Source: a virus
Reading direction: 5' to 3' (one strand)
Length of the DNA stretch: 29,289 nucleotides
IMG/VR virus record: IMGVR_UViG_3300025168_000441
Location: 1-29,289 of that record
Within the stretch, counting starts at the first letter, position 1; every line of letters begins with the position of its first letter. The position numbers and the translations under genes are program-made. The notes beneath the pieces are model-generated. The model was given only the letters and a program-made list of their open reading frames with translations, did no database searches and was not told the DNA's origin. Shown one piece after another: positions 22,704-28,879 of this stretch.

Positions 22704-24546
22704 CTGGAGACCTCCTGAGGTTTTAATTAATTACAGCGACTCAAAAGCTTTAGCTATTGACACTGAAACGTATGATCCTAATTTAAAAAAGAATGGGCCT
22801 GGTGGATTTCGTAACGATGGATTTGTAGTAGGTATTTCTCTCTGCGATGAGGGAGGAAGAAAATGTTATTTACCAATAGCACACCAAGATGGCGGTAATC
22901 TTCCTAAGGAACTAATCGTATCGTATTTAAAAAACGCACTGGAGACGCCTAAAACGAAGATTTTCGCTAATGCATTATACGATTTAGAGTGGCTATCTAC
23001 TTTAGGAATAAATACTCAAGGAAAAATATATGACGTTCAAGTAGCAGAAACTTTACTTAATGAGAATCGTAGGTCATTCTCTTTAGATAATATATCAGCA
23101 GATTATTTAGGTCAAAAGAAAGATGAATCACTTTTAGAAGAAGCTGTTCGTTCACACTTCTCTGGAAGAGCAAATGTTAAAAGTAATTTGTGGAGATTAC
23201 ATTCGTCATACGTTGGTCCTTATGCTGAGAAAGATGCTGAGCTGACTATGGAAGTTTTTAAAAAACAACACCCTTTATTAAAGCAAGAAGAATTACTTCC
23301 CGTACTTGATATGGAATCTCGTATGATTCCTTTACTATTATCAATGAGAAAGAAAGGTGTTCGAGTTGATATTGAGAAAGCATCGAAGCTAAAGGATACG
23401 ATTTACTTAAAACAAAATGAAACGCAAAAACAGTTAAACTATATTATAGGTGGAGAAGTAAATGTATGGGCTAATGAAAGTATAGCGAGAGCTTACGATT
23501 CACAGAATATTAAATATACATACACGGCCAAAGGATCACCATCATTTACTCAAGACTGGTTAAACACAGCAGAAGATAATATTAGCCCTTTAATTTTACG
23601 AGTAAGAAAACTGTATAAATTAAAAGGTACGTTTATTGAAAATATGATTATTGAGAAATCAGTTAATGGAAGATTGCATTGTCAATTACATTCTACAGGA
23701 ACAGTAACAGGTAGATTTAGTTCGTCACATCCTAATCTTCAACAAGTACCCGCACATGACCCTGAGTTAGCACCATTAGTAAGAGGTTTATTTATTCCTG
23801 AAGAAGAACACGATTGGGTATGTGTAGATTACGCACAACAAGAGCCACGATTACTCGTTCACTTCGCAAGTAAGACGAATAATGAATCAGCAAAATTGGC
23901 ACAAAATCAGTACAAAACTGATACACAAACTGACTTCCATAAGATGGTTGCAGAGATGGCAGGAATCAAGAGAAAACAAGCAAAAACTATTAATCTTGGT
24001 TTGACTTATGGTATGGGAAAAAAGAAATTAGCAGCAGAATTAGGATTAAGTTTTGATGACGCAGAATCTCTTTTTGAGAAGTATCATCGCAATGTTCCTT
24101 TCGTTCAAGCATTGAACAATCAAGCTATCGCATTCGCTTCGACTAAAGGTTATATTAAAACTTTATTAGGAAGGCGCAGACATTTTAATTTATACGAACC
24201 AACTGGTTGGGATAACTTTGGTAAGCCAGCATATCCGATTGAGAAAGCGAAAGAAGTATATAAAGGAATGATATTGAAAAGAGCACAAACGCATAAAGCT
24301 TTAAATTGCTTGATCCAAGGATCAGCCGCTGATGTTACAAAAGCAGCTATGTTAAAAGTATGGGACAGTAATATTATGGATATAGGATTAACGATACATG
24401 ATGAGTTAGACTTCTCGGTACCTCGCACTAAAGAAGGCGAAGAAAAACTTAATGAAGTAGTTAATCTTATGAAGAACGCAGTTGAGTTAAATGTTCCATT
24501 AGAGGTAGACGTTGAGAGAGGAGCAAGTTGGGGAGAGATTAAGTGA
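22675..24546 (+). CDS. polA: DNA polymerase I family A, exonuclease plus polymerase, Leu at the 762 position (623 aa)
   Basis: The replicative polymerase, without a 5'-3' exonuclease domain. 3'-5' exonuclease: Asp29/Glu31 in AIDTETYD, Asn99/Asp103 in FANALYDLEWL, and Tyr183/Asp187 in YAEKDAEL. Polymerase motif A is VDYAQQEPR (384-392) with Asp385. Motif B is RKQAKTINLGLTYG (433-446), with Leu441 where E. coli Pol I has Phe762 and T7 has Tyr. Motif C is TIHDELDF (573-580) with Asp576. TGTVTGRFSS (341-350) is also present. It overlaps the deaminase, and its stop overlaps the next GTG, placing it in the modification operon, so its substrates would include any modified dCTP. Confidence 0.95.
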   Translation: MNDLFKPASNWRPPEVLINYSDSKALAIDTETYDPNLKKNGPGGFRNDGFVVGISLCDEGGRKCYLPIAHQDGGNLPKELIVSYLKNALETPKTKIFANALYDLEWLSTLGINTQGKIYDVQVAETLLNENRRSFSLDNISADYLGQKKDESLLEEAVRSHFSGRANVKSNLWRLHSSYVGPYAEKDAELTMEVFKKQHPLLKQEELLPVLDMESRMIPLLLSMRKKGVRVDIEKASKLKDTIYLKQNETQKQLNYIIGGEVNVWANESIARAYDSQNIKYTYTAKGSPSFTQDWLNTAEDNISPLILRVRKLYKLKGTFIENMIIEKSVNGRLHCQLHSTGTVTGRFSSSHPNLQQVPAHDPELAPLVRGLFIPEEEHDWVCVDYAQQEPRLLVHFASKTNNESAKLAQNQYKTDTQTDFHKMVAEMAGIKRKQAKTINLGLTYGMGKKKLAAELGLSFDDAESLFEKYHRNVPFVQALNNQAIAFASTKGYIKTLLGRRRHFNLYEPTGWDNFGKPAYPIEKAKEVYKGMILKRAQTHKALNCLIQGSAADVTKAAMLKVWDSNIMDIGLTIHDELDFSVPRTKEGEEKLNEVVNLMKNAVELNVPLEVDVERGASWGEIK

Positions 24547-24941
24547 GTGAGAAAAATCTTTGGACGGCATGTCGAAAGAAATGGCCTGACATATTTCTTC
24601 AACGAATAGAAACTGCAATAGAAAGAGGAATCCCTGATTTATTTTATTGCCATAATGGCGTCATGGGTTGGGTTGAAGGTAAGTACATTGATAAGCCAGT
24701 TCATGAAACCAGTAAATGTCGGACGAAAGTATCAGTAGAACAGATAGCTTGGCACAGGTCTTTTAAACGAAATAAAGGTGCGGTATTTCTATTAGTAAAA
24801 GTATCTAGAGAAGTTTATTTATTCGACACAGACGAAGCAGAGAAGCTAAATTCTGGCGTTGTTTATACTAAATTAAAAGAATTAGCTTTAGCTGAAGGGT
24901 GGGAAGATATTAAAGAATATTTGATAAAAAAGAATAATTAA
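24543..24941 (+). CDS. VRR-NUC-type PD-(D/E)XK nuclease (132 aa)
   Basis: GTG start overlapping the polymerase stop (GTGA) with GGGGAGAG upstream. Asp32 lies in the RGIPDLFY strand and Glu45-x-Lys47 in WVEGKYID, the typical G-x-P-D...E-x-K metal site of VRR-NUC / Holliday-junction-resolvase-like nucleases. A VSVEQIAWHRSFKRNKGAVFLLVKV block follows, matching the QxxW helix and final strand of this family. Length is usual (~100-130 aa). Coupled to DNA polymerase, it probably resolves or cuts branched replication and recombination intermediates. Confidence 0.85.
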   Translation: MSEKNLWTACRKKWPDIFLQRIETAIERGIPDLFYCHNGVMGWVEGKYIDKPVHETSKCRTKVSVEQIAWHRSFKRNKGAVFLLVKVSREVYLFDTDEAEKLNSGVVYTKLKELALAEGWEDIKEYLIKKNN

Positions 24942-24955
24942 CTGTTTTTTTGTTC

Positions 24956-24973
24956 TTAAAAATAATTAATATA
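24956..24973 (+). promoter_or_regulatory. candidate promoter box, copy B (TTAAAAATAATTAATATA)
   Basis: The box lies in the 57-base gap after the nuclease gene and ends 25 bases before the DUF2786 gene. It differs from copy A by one base and is followed by a similar TAAC and AGAAAGGAAAAA leader as copy C. It probably starts transcription of the small-gene region. A T-rich run at 24944-24950 lies just upstream, but no stable hairpin precedes it. Confidence 0.45.
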
Positions 24974-24998
24974 GTAAAGTAACAGAAAGGAAAAATTT

Positions 24999-25760
24999 AT
25001 GGATAATAAAGAATCTATAAAAAGCAAAATACAGAAGCTATTAGCTTTATCTCGTGACGAAGGTGCGAGTGAAGCAGAAGCTGCTTTTGCATTTAAGAAA
25101 GCGCACGAACTCCTCTCAACTTATAATTTAAATTTATCGGATATTAAAGAAGTCAATGCCGATGAAATCTTACATGATAAGATGTTAGCAGTTATGCGAG
25201 ATGAATGGATTAAAACTTTATACTCATGTACTTCTAAATTATATTTTTGTAAATATTTTTATGGTACGAAAAGAGTAGTAGATGATATGTATAAAGAATC
25301 AACTAAAGTAGAACACCATATAATCGGTAGAGATCATAATATTGAGATTACTAAAAGTATGGTTACTTATCTTACAGATACTATTAAACGTATGGGAGCT
25401 TCTCATGTTGCTCCTTTACCAGGCGATGGTCGACAACTTAATAAAATAAAAAGAAATTATGAATTAGGTATTGCTCACCGTATTCGTGAACGTATAAATG
25501 AACTTTATACAGCGAGTGTTCGTCACGATCCCTCTGATAAGATAGAGAATCAAAATAAAAATCTTCCTGCTCTTTATAAAACAGAGTTACAGCTCTGCGA
25601 TGATAGATTACATAAAGATGGAGTAAGATTAAGCACACGAAGAAGTAACTCAAGTATAACCGCCGGCGCAGCTTATAAAAATGGTATGCGAGATGGTAAT
25701 AATGTTAGTCTAAGTGGGCAGATAACTACAGGGAGGGCAGCACGTCATCTCTTAAATTAG
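24999..25760 (+). CDS. DUF2786-domain protein (253 aa)
   Basis: The N-terminal ~45 residues (SIKSKIQKLLALSRDEGAS, then EAEAAFAFKKAHELL) match the DUF2786 helical domain (PF10979 from memory). The rest is a basic helical region with IRERINELYTASVRHD and a conserved-looking C-terminus with AGAAYKNGMRDGNNVSL. DUF2786 proteins are common in phages and bacteria with no established function. AGAAAGGAAAA ribosome-binding site and a promoter-like box upstream make it the first gene of a transcription unit, so it is probably well expressed. Confidence 0.75.
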   Translation: MDNKESIKSKIQKLLALSRDEGASEAEAAFAFKKAHELLSTYNLNLSDIKEVNADEILHDKMLAVMRDEWIKTLYSCTSKLYFCKYFYGTKRVVDDMYKESTKVEHHIIGRDHNIEITKSMVTYLTDTIKRMGASHVAPLPGDGRQLNKIKRNYELGIAHRIRERINELYTASVRHDPSDKIENQNKNLPALYKTELQLCDDRLHKDGVRLSTRRSNSSITAGAAYKNGMRDGNNVSLSGQITTGRAARHLLN

Positions 25761-25777
25761 ACATAAATAAGACACCA

Positions 25778-26041
25778 ATGGTTCGTATCACGTGGTTAGA
25801 TGCACGTGATACAGAAACTGGTTGGCTCGATATAAAAGATGTTATCGATGCGCCACTAGCAGTGTGTCAAGAAGTTGGCTGGATGATTACTAACAGTCCA
25901 GATAAGGTAGTTATTATGCGTTCTTATAGTAAAGACAAAGACGAAGTATCAGGAGGTGGAGCTATCGCTATACCAAAAGGTTGGATAACTAAAATAGAAT
26001 ATTTACAAGTATCATATACTGAAAGAGAGGATAAAACATAA
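25778..26041 (+). CDS. small beta-rich phage protein (87 aa), unknown function
   Basis: The chain begins VRITWLDARDTETGWLDIKDV, continues with LAVCQEVGWMITNSPDKVVIMRS, and ends AIPKGWITKIEYL. This alternation of strands resembles small uncharacterised proteins I recall from other phages, which begin with a WxDA strand and end with an IPKGxI strand. It has no catalytic motif. A 17-base gap separates it from the DUF2786 gene, with only a weak ribosome-binding site. Confidence 0.6.
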   Translation: MVRITWLDARDTETGWLDIKDVIDAPLAVCQEVGWMITNSPDKVVIMRSYSKDKDEVSGGGAIAIPKGWITKIEYLQVSYTEREDKT

Positions 26042-26054
26042 CCTGTATACTTCA

Positions 26055-26072
26055 TTAAAAGTTTATATTATA
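26055..26072 (+). promoter_or_regulatory. weaker promoter-like box, copy E (TTAAAAGTTTATATTATA)
   Basis: Located in a 38-base gap and ending only seven bases before the next ATG, with GTGAGGG between. It resembles copy C but with several differences. The very short distance would give an almost leaderless message, so this is the least certain of the set. Confidence 0.25.
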
Positions 26073-26079
26073 GTGAGGG

Positions 26080-26316
26080 ATGTCGTTTTTGGTCGCTCAC
26101 AAAGTGAAAGTTACTTACACGGATTTTACAGATAAAGTAAAAACATATAGTTTTGAAGAATACGATAGTCCTTTATTGTACCCTCGTATTTCTTATATTG
26201 TTAATCTTATCGAAGATGTTAAGTACATCATGGATATTAATATCGTTCCAGATATTAATAAGAAAGTTAAAGACCACCCGTTTGATGATTTAGATGGGAG
26301 TCCCACAATACATTAG
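26080..26316 (+). CDS. unknown small protein (78 aa)
   Basis: GTGAGGG lies just before the ATG. The chain starts with alternating strands (VAHKVKVTYTDFTDKVKTYSF), then a helix (ISYIVNLIEDVKYIMD), and ends in a charged tail. It is followed after 11 bases by the next gene with an AGGAG site. No family recognised; composition and location fit an early accessory gene. Confidence 0.5.
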   Translation: MSFLVAHKVKVTYTDFTDKVKTYSFEEYDSPLLYPRISYIVNLIEDVKYIMDINIVPDINKKVKDHPFDDLDGSPTIH

Positions 26317-26327
26317 GAGAAAATAAG

Positions 26328-26606
26328 ATGAATAACATACTATATGCGAATAAAGAATTACTACAGATGTACAATACATATAATAGAGATAATTTTAATC
26401 ACGGATATTCTGAGAAAGAGTTTGACGATTTAGATGAGACTGTTATGTATCCCGTATCTAAAGTTGATAAAAGTAAAAAAGATAATAATCATAGAGTTTA
26501 CCAGTTTTTATTGAACGATAAGGGTAAATTTTGCATTTTCTACTTGAATAAAGATAACTCAGCGAAGCTTCGTTCAATGGAAATACCGAACAATTTAATT
26601 AATTAA
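26328..26606 (+). CDS. unknown small protein (92 aa)
   Basis: AGGAGAAAATAAG ribosome-binding site upstream. The chain is rich in Asn, Asp, Lys and Tyr (MYNTYNRDNFNHGYSEKEFD) and contains FLLNDKGKFCIFYLNKDNS, possibly a beta-hairpin. No membrane span or catalytic motif is visible. Family unknown. Confidence 0.5.
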   Translation: MNNILYANKELLQMYNTYNRDNFNHGYSEKEFDDLDETVMYPVSKVDKSKKDNNHRVYQFLLNDKGKFCIFYLNKDNSAKLRSMEIPNNLIN

Positions 26607-26621
26607 TATGTTTAATGGGTT

Positions 26622-26639
26622 TTAAAAAAGTTTAATATA
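26622..26639 (+). promoter_or_regulatory. candidate promoter box, copy C (TTAAAAAAGTTTAATATA)
   Basis: It lies in the 63-base gap between the 92-aa gene and the DUF3846 gene, ending 30 bases before the ATG. The arrangement TTAAAA, nine bases later TAATATA, then a TAAC block and AGAAAGGAAAAA is shared with copy B. This shared leader is the best evidence that the box is a real promoter element. Confidence 0.4.
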
Positions 26640-26669
26640 AGAAATAACCATAAAGAAAGGAAAAACATT

Positions 26670-27017
26670 ATGGCAGAAGAAAAGATGAGAAGATATCTTG
26701 TAATCCACGAATCTGGAGGGGTTACGCAAGAAGTTGTTCCCTTTAAAAAGAAGTGGGACTTAGCTAAACTCCAAAGTAAAGTTCAAGGCGATACTCCGAA
26801 AGGATATATCGAGAGTGTACAGCTTAAAATACAAGGTAAAAAGTATCAAGGCTGGGCTCACGAAGAAGCTTTACTACATAACATGAAACCTAATCTTAAA
26901 GCAAGTAAATATTATCACGGGTATTACACGGGAGAAGAAGAAATAAATTCTACTATGAGCAATATTCATGGCCCTGTTATCGTAGAAAACTTTAAGGGAG
27001 ATAACTTATCGGTATGA
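26670..27017 (+). CDS. DUF3846-like protein (115 aa)
   Basis: AGAAAGGAAAAAC leader. The block order RYLVIHESGGVTQEVV, GYIESVQLKIQGKKYQGWAHE, MKPNLKASKYY and NIHGPVIVENF resembles DUF3846 (PF12957 from memory): an N-terminal strand, a central strand with an xN.xA segment, and a closing GPVxV strand. Such proteins are frequent in phages and some mobile elements, function unknown. It ends by ATGA overlap with the next gene, so it heads a small operon. Confidence 0.6.
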   Translation: MAEEKMRRYLVIHESGGVTQEVVPFKKKWDLAKLQSKVQGDTPKGYIESVQLKIQGKKYQGWAHEEALLHNMKPNLKASKYYHGYYTGEEEINSTMSNIHGPVIVENFKGDNLSV

Positions 27018-27187
27018 CACGAGAAGAAAGAAAATTAATTATGAAAGTCGACCTCTTAGAAGGTCGGCTCGCCATAAAAGACCACGAAATCAAAGGACTT
27101 AATCGAGTGCTAGATGATAAGATAAAAGATTTGATTCACATTCGAAAAGAGTTATTTAAAATTAGGAGAGCACAAAATGATAACTAA
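27014..27187 (+). CDS. 57-aa coiled-coil protein
   Basis: ATGA overlap with the DUF3846 gene. The chain is almost all charged helix (REERKLIMKVDLLEGRLAIK, then DHEIKGLNRVLDDKIKDLIH) and overlaps the next ATG by 11 bases. It is likely a small dimerising protein; no function can be assigned. Confidence 0.55.
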   Translation: MTREERKLIMKVDLLEGRLAIKDHEIKGLNRVLDDKIKDLIHIRKELFKIRRAQNDN

Positions 27188-27281
27188 TATTTTATTAGGA
27201 TTAATTTTATTATCTTTAATTGCTATCGCTTTCATGATATTTGTACTTGGACGTATGATAGATGAGAGGAGCAAACAATGA
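27177..27281 (+). CDS. 34-aa single-span membrane peptide
   Basis: Strong TTAGGAGAGCAC ribosome-binding site seven bases upstream and an ATGA overlap with the next gene. The peptide is nearly all hydrophobic (ILLGLILLSLIAIAFMIFV), ending with GRMIDERSKQ, so the charged end is probably cytoplasmic. Strong start signals in such a short frame support a real gene. Membrane regulator, toxin-like or host-takeover roles are possible but unsupported. Confidence 0.6.
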   Translation: MITNILLGLILLSLIAIAFMIFVLGRMIDERSKQ

Positions 27282-27697
27282 GAATTCCCTTCTGCGAGAA
27301 CTGCAAAGATTTATATACAATAAAAGTCGTATTCGAAGGTGAAGAAAGCGAGGTAGATTGTAATAAGTGTACTTATGACCGTCTATCTCGCCAGTTACAA
27401 GAAGGACGTATCACTAAATTATTTGACGTGTTAGAAGGTCAACGTATCCAGCTTCTTGATCATTGGCACGCAGTAAACGATGACGAAGTAAGTTATGCAT
27501 TCGAAGATGGTACCGTTAAAGAGTACAACCGTCATTATAAAAACGGACATATTATAGGATACTCGATAGAGATACAACTTTATAAATATCATGATGAGTT
27601 AGACGAGTGGGATAATAAATTAATCTTTACGGACGCTGACGCAAACTGGCACGATAAACTTTACGAAAACATGAAAGTTATAGTTTATGACCGATGA
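27278..27697 (+). CDS. zinc-ribbon-like protein of unknown function (139 aa)
   Basis: AGAGGAGC ribosome-binding site. The N-terminal 32 residues hold two Cys pairs, PFCENCKD (5-12) and VDCNKCTY (26-33), consistent with a small zinc knuckle or rubredoxin-like site. The rest is beta-rich and acidic (VSYAFEDGTVKEYNRHYKNG). The two CxxC pairs suggest nucleic-acid or protein contact; no named family is recognised. Confidence 0.55.
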   Translation: MRIPFCENCKDLYTIKVVFEGEESEVDCNKCTYDRLSRQLQEGRITKLFDVLEGQRIQLLDHWHAVNDDEVSYAFEDGTVKEYNRHYKNGHIIGYSIEIQLYKYHDELDEWDNKLIFTDADANWHDKLYENMKVIVYDR

Positions 27698-28157
27698 TTT
27701 ATTAGATATCCCTGATTTTTTACGCAACTTAGATGACGAGCCGAAAGTTAAAAAAACATGGGTCGAGCCTATCTTTGAAACGAGTGAACTTAAACGAGAT
27801 GACGGCACTACTCTTATTCGAAACACTATGATAATGGAGGGATATTACATGGTCGATGGAGTAAGGGAAAAGAAAGAAAAGCCTAAAACTAATTGGACTG
27901 AAAAGAAACCTAAGAGGAGTAATGGCAAGAAACGAGAGCAGTGGCTCACGGACATCATACGCACTAATCCTGATTTAAATCGTGTTGAACTGTATAAACA
28001 TATTAGAGATAATAATTTAGAGCCTCATGAAGGATTTGTTAATCATAAGAATTTCCAAGCACATTTACGAAGTATTTTGATAAGATTAAAAAAGAATGGT
28101 ATTTTAATGTTAAAGAATAATAGATACTTAATTAGAAACAGAAAAAATAGCGTTTGA
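27687..28157 (+). CDS. putative DNA-binding protein with a winged-helix-like C-terminus (156 aa)
   Basis: The first ~90 residues are acidic, then Lys-rich and probably disordered (EKKEKPKTNWTEKKPKRSNG). The C-terminal ~65 residues alternate helices and a final hairpin (LTDIIRTNPDLNRVELYKH, AHLRSILIRLKKNGILML, NNRYLIR) in the order helix-helix-helix-strands typical of winged-helix DNA-binding domains. It overlaps the previous gene by 11 bases. It is the last gene before the structured gene-free stretch, so it may be a regulator; this is inference. Confidence 0.5.
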   Translation: MTDDLLDIPDFLRNLDDEPKVKKTWVEPIFETSELKRDDGTTLIRNTMIMEGYYMVDGVREKKEKPKTNWTEKKPKRSNGKKREQWLTDIIRTNPDLNRVELYKHIRDNNLEPHEGFVNHKNFQAHLRSILIRLKKNGILMLKNNRYLIRNRKNSV

Positions 28158-28180
28158 CTAGTTGTTATTGTAATGTTTCT

Positions 28181-28413
28181 AGCTAGAGAGTACGTACCTC
28201 TTGATCAGGAGTAAGATTCTCTAGTGCCACTGGCAGCGTGGTATCGGGTGTTGAAGGTATACGTCCTTAATTCAAGCCAGTATAAAAATGCTATGTAAGT
28301 AGCAATGAAGCAAAGAGAAGAACCTTACTTGAGCAGCTGAGACACTGCGCAAGATAGAGTGGAGTAAGTCAATTAATTATAAGCTAAGTGATTGTTTATT
28401 CCTTGCTCCACTC
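28181..28413 (+). ncRNA. probable structured non-coding RNA in a ~340-nt gene-free stretch (28158-28496)
   Basis: No credible ORF occupies 28158-28496, unlike the rest of the window. GC content rises to about 48% in parts (28201-28260, 28321-28360) above the AT-rich flanks. Stems that can form in order: CTAGAGA 28183-28189 with TCTCTAG 28218-28224, with an inner CTCTT/AGGAG hairpin. ACTGGC 28229-28234 with GCCAGT 28276-28281, enclosing TTGAA/TTCAA. CTTGAGCAG 28328-28336 with CTGCGCAAG 28345-28353 (one A.G mismatch). GAGTGGAGTAAG 28357-28368 with CTTGCTCCACTC 28402-28413 (12 bp, one G.T). Strand is inferred from neighbours. It does not look like tmRNA, RNase P RNA or a group I intron. The boundaries are approximate. 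Confidence 0.55.
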
Positions 28414-28431
28414 AAATAATCGTGGTCGTGG

Positions 28432-28481
28432 ATTAGTTAAAGAGAGTGAAAGGTGAACCAACAGTAACTCTCGCCACTAAT
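28432..28481 (+). promoter_or_regulatory. two-part hairpin just upstream of a ribosome-binding site
   Basis: ATTAGT 28432-28437 pairs with ACTAAT 28476-28481, and inside it GAGAGT 28442-28447 pairs with ACTCTC 28467-28472, both perfect. The AGAAAGGA ribosome-binding site follows at once, before the ATG at 28497. It could be the 3' domain of the structured RNA or a translational control element. No U-run follows, so it is not a typical terminator. Confidence 0.45.
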
Positions 28482-28496
28482 AGAAAGGAAGATATT

Positions 28497-28691
28497 ATGG
28501 ACTCACATCAGATTATTGACGGCCTTGAAGATAAGATAACGATGTTAGAAAAAGATAATAAAAAGCAACGTGATTTACTTATTTTTATCCTTCGTGACTT
28601 AGATAAGCACTATAATGTAGAAGTTAATCACACTGATAGTATTTTAGGTATAATTAGGTATAAATTAGATTATATTTTAAATAAACCATAG
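28497..28691 (+). CDS. 64-aa coiled-coil protein
   Basis: The ATG at 28497 is chosen because AGAAAGGAAG lies seven bases upstream; an earlier in-frame GTG at 28446 is inside the hairpin region. The chain starts MDSHQIIDGLEDKITMLEKD and is mainly a charged helix with heptad repeats, then a short hydrophobic end. No family recognised. Its translation may depend on the hairpin upstream. Confidence 0.55.
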   Translation: MDSHQIIDGLEDKITMLEKDNKKQRDLLIFILRDLDKHYNVEVNHTDSILGIIRYKLDYILNKP

Positions 28692-28702
28692 AAAGGAAAA
28701 TT

Positions 28703-28879
28703 ATGATAAAAACAACTGCTATATTTAGTGTTACTATTACAGTTGCACTATCTACTTATATATTTAGTCATGACATATTTAACGCAAACGCTGTAGCGTG
28801 GATTCATTACATCGTACCCTTCAGTGTCGGTATGATATTTGCAGGAAGTAGTATTATGTTATTTTTAGATAAATCATGA
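28703..28879 (+). CDS. 58-aa two-span membrane protein
   Basis: AGAAAGGAAAA ribosome-binding site upstream. Two hydrophobic helices (TTAIFSVTITVALSTYIF at ~4-21, and WIHYIVPFSVGMIFAGSSIM at ~33-52) are separated by a short polar loop. It ends in an ATGA overlap with the next gene. A holin-like or membrane-takeover role is possible; no family is recognised. Confidence 0.55.
   Translation: MIKTTAIFSVTITVALSTYIFSHDIFNANAVAWIHYIVPFSVGMIFAGSSIMLFLDKS

Noticed and set aside
24150-24602. 150-codon open frame on the - strand
   Set aside because: It is fully antisense to the conserved C-terminal polymerase motifs of PolA, and its translation is a low-complexity Leu/Ser/Thr pattern.
28158-28413. tRNA, tmRNA, RNase P RNA or group I intron
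   Set aside because: A TTCAAGC T-loop-like string exists at 28271-28277, but no matching T stem, acceptor stem or anticodon arm can be built, and the core motifs of the other RNAs are missing.
28357-28413. Rho-independent terminator
   Set aside because: The 12-bp stem is strong, but no T-run follows and the loop is over 30 bases.
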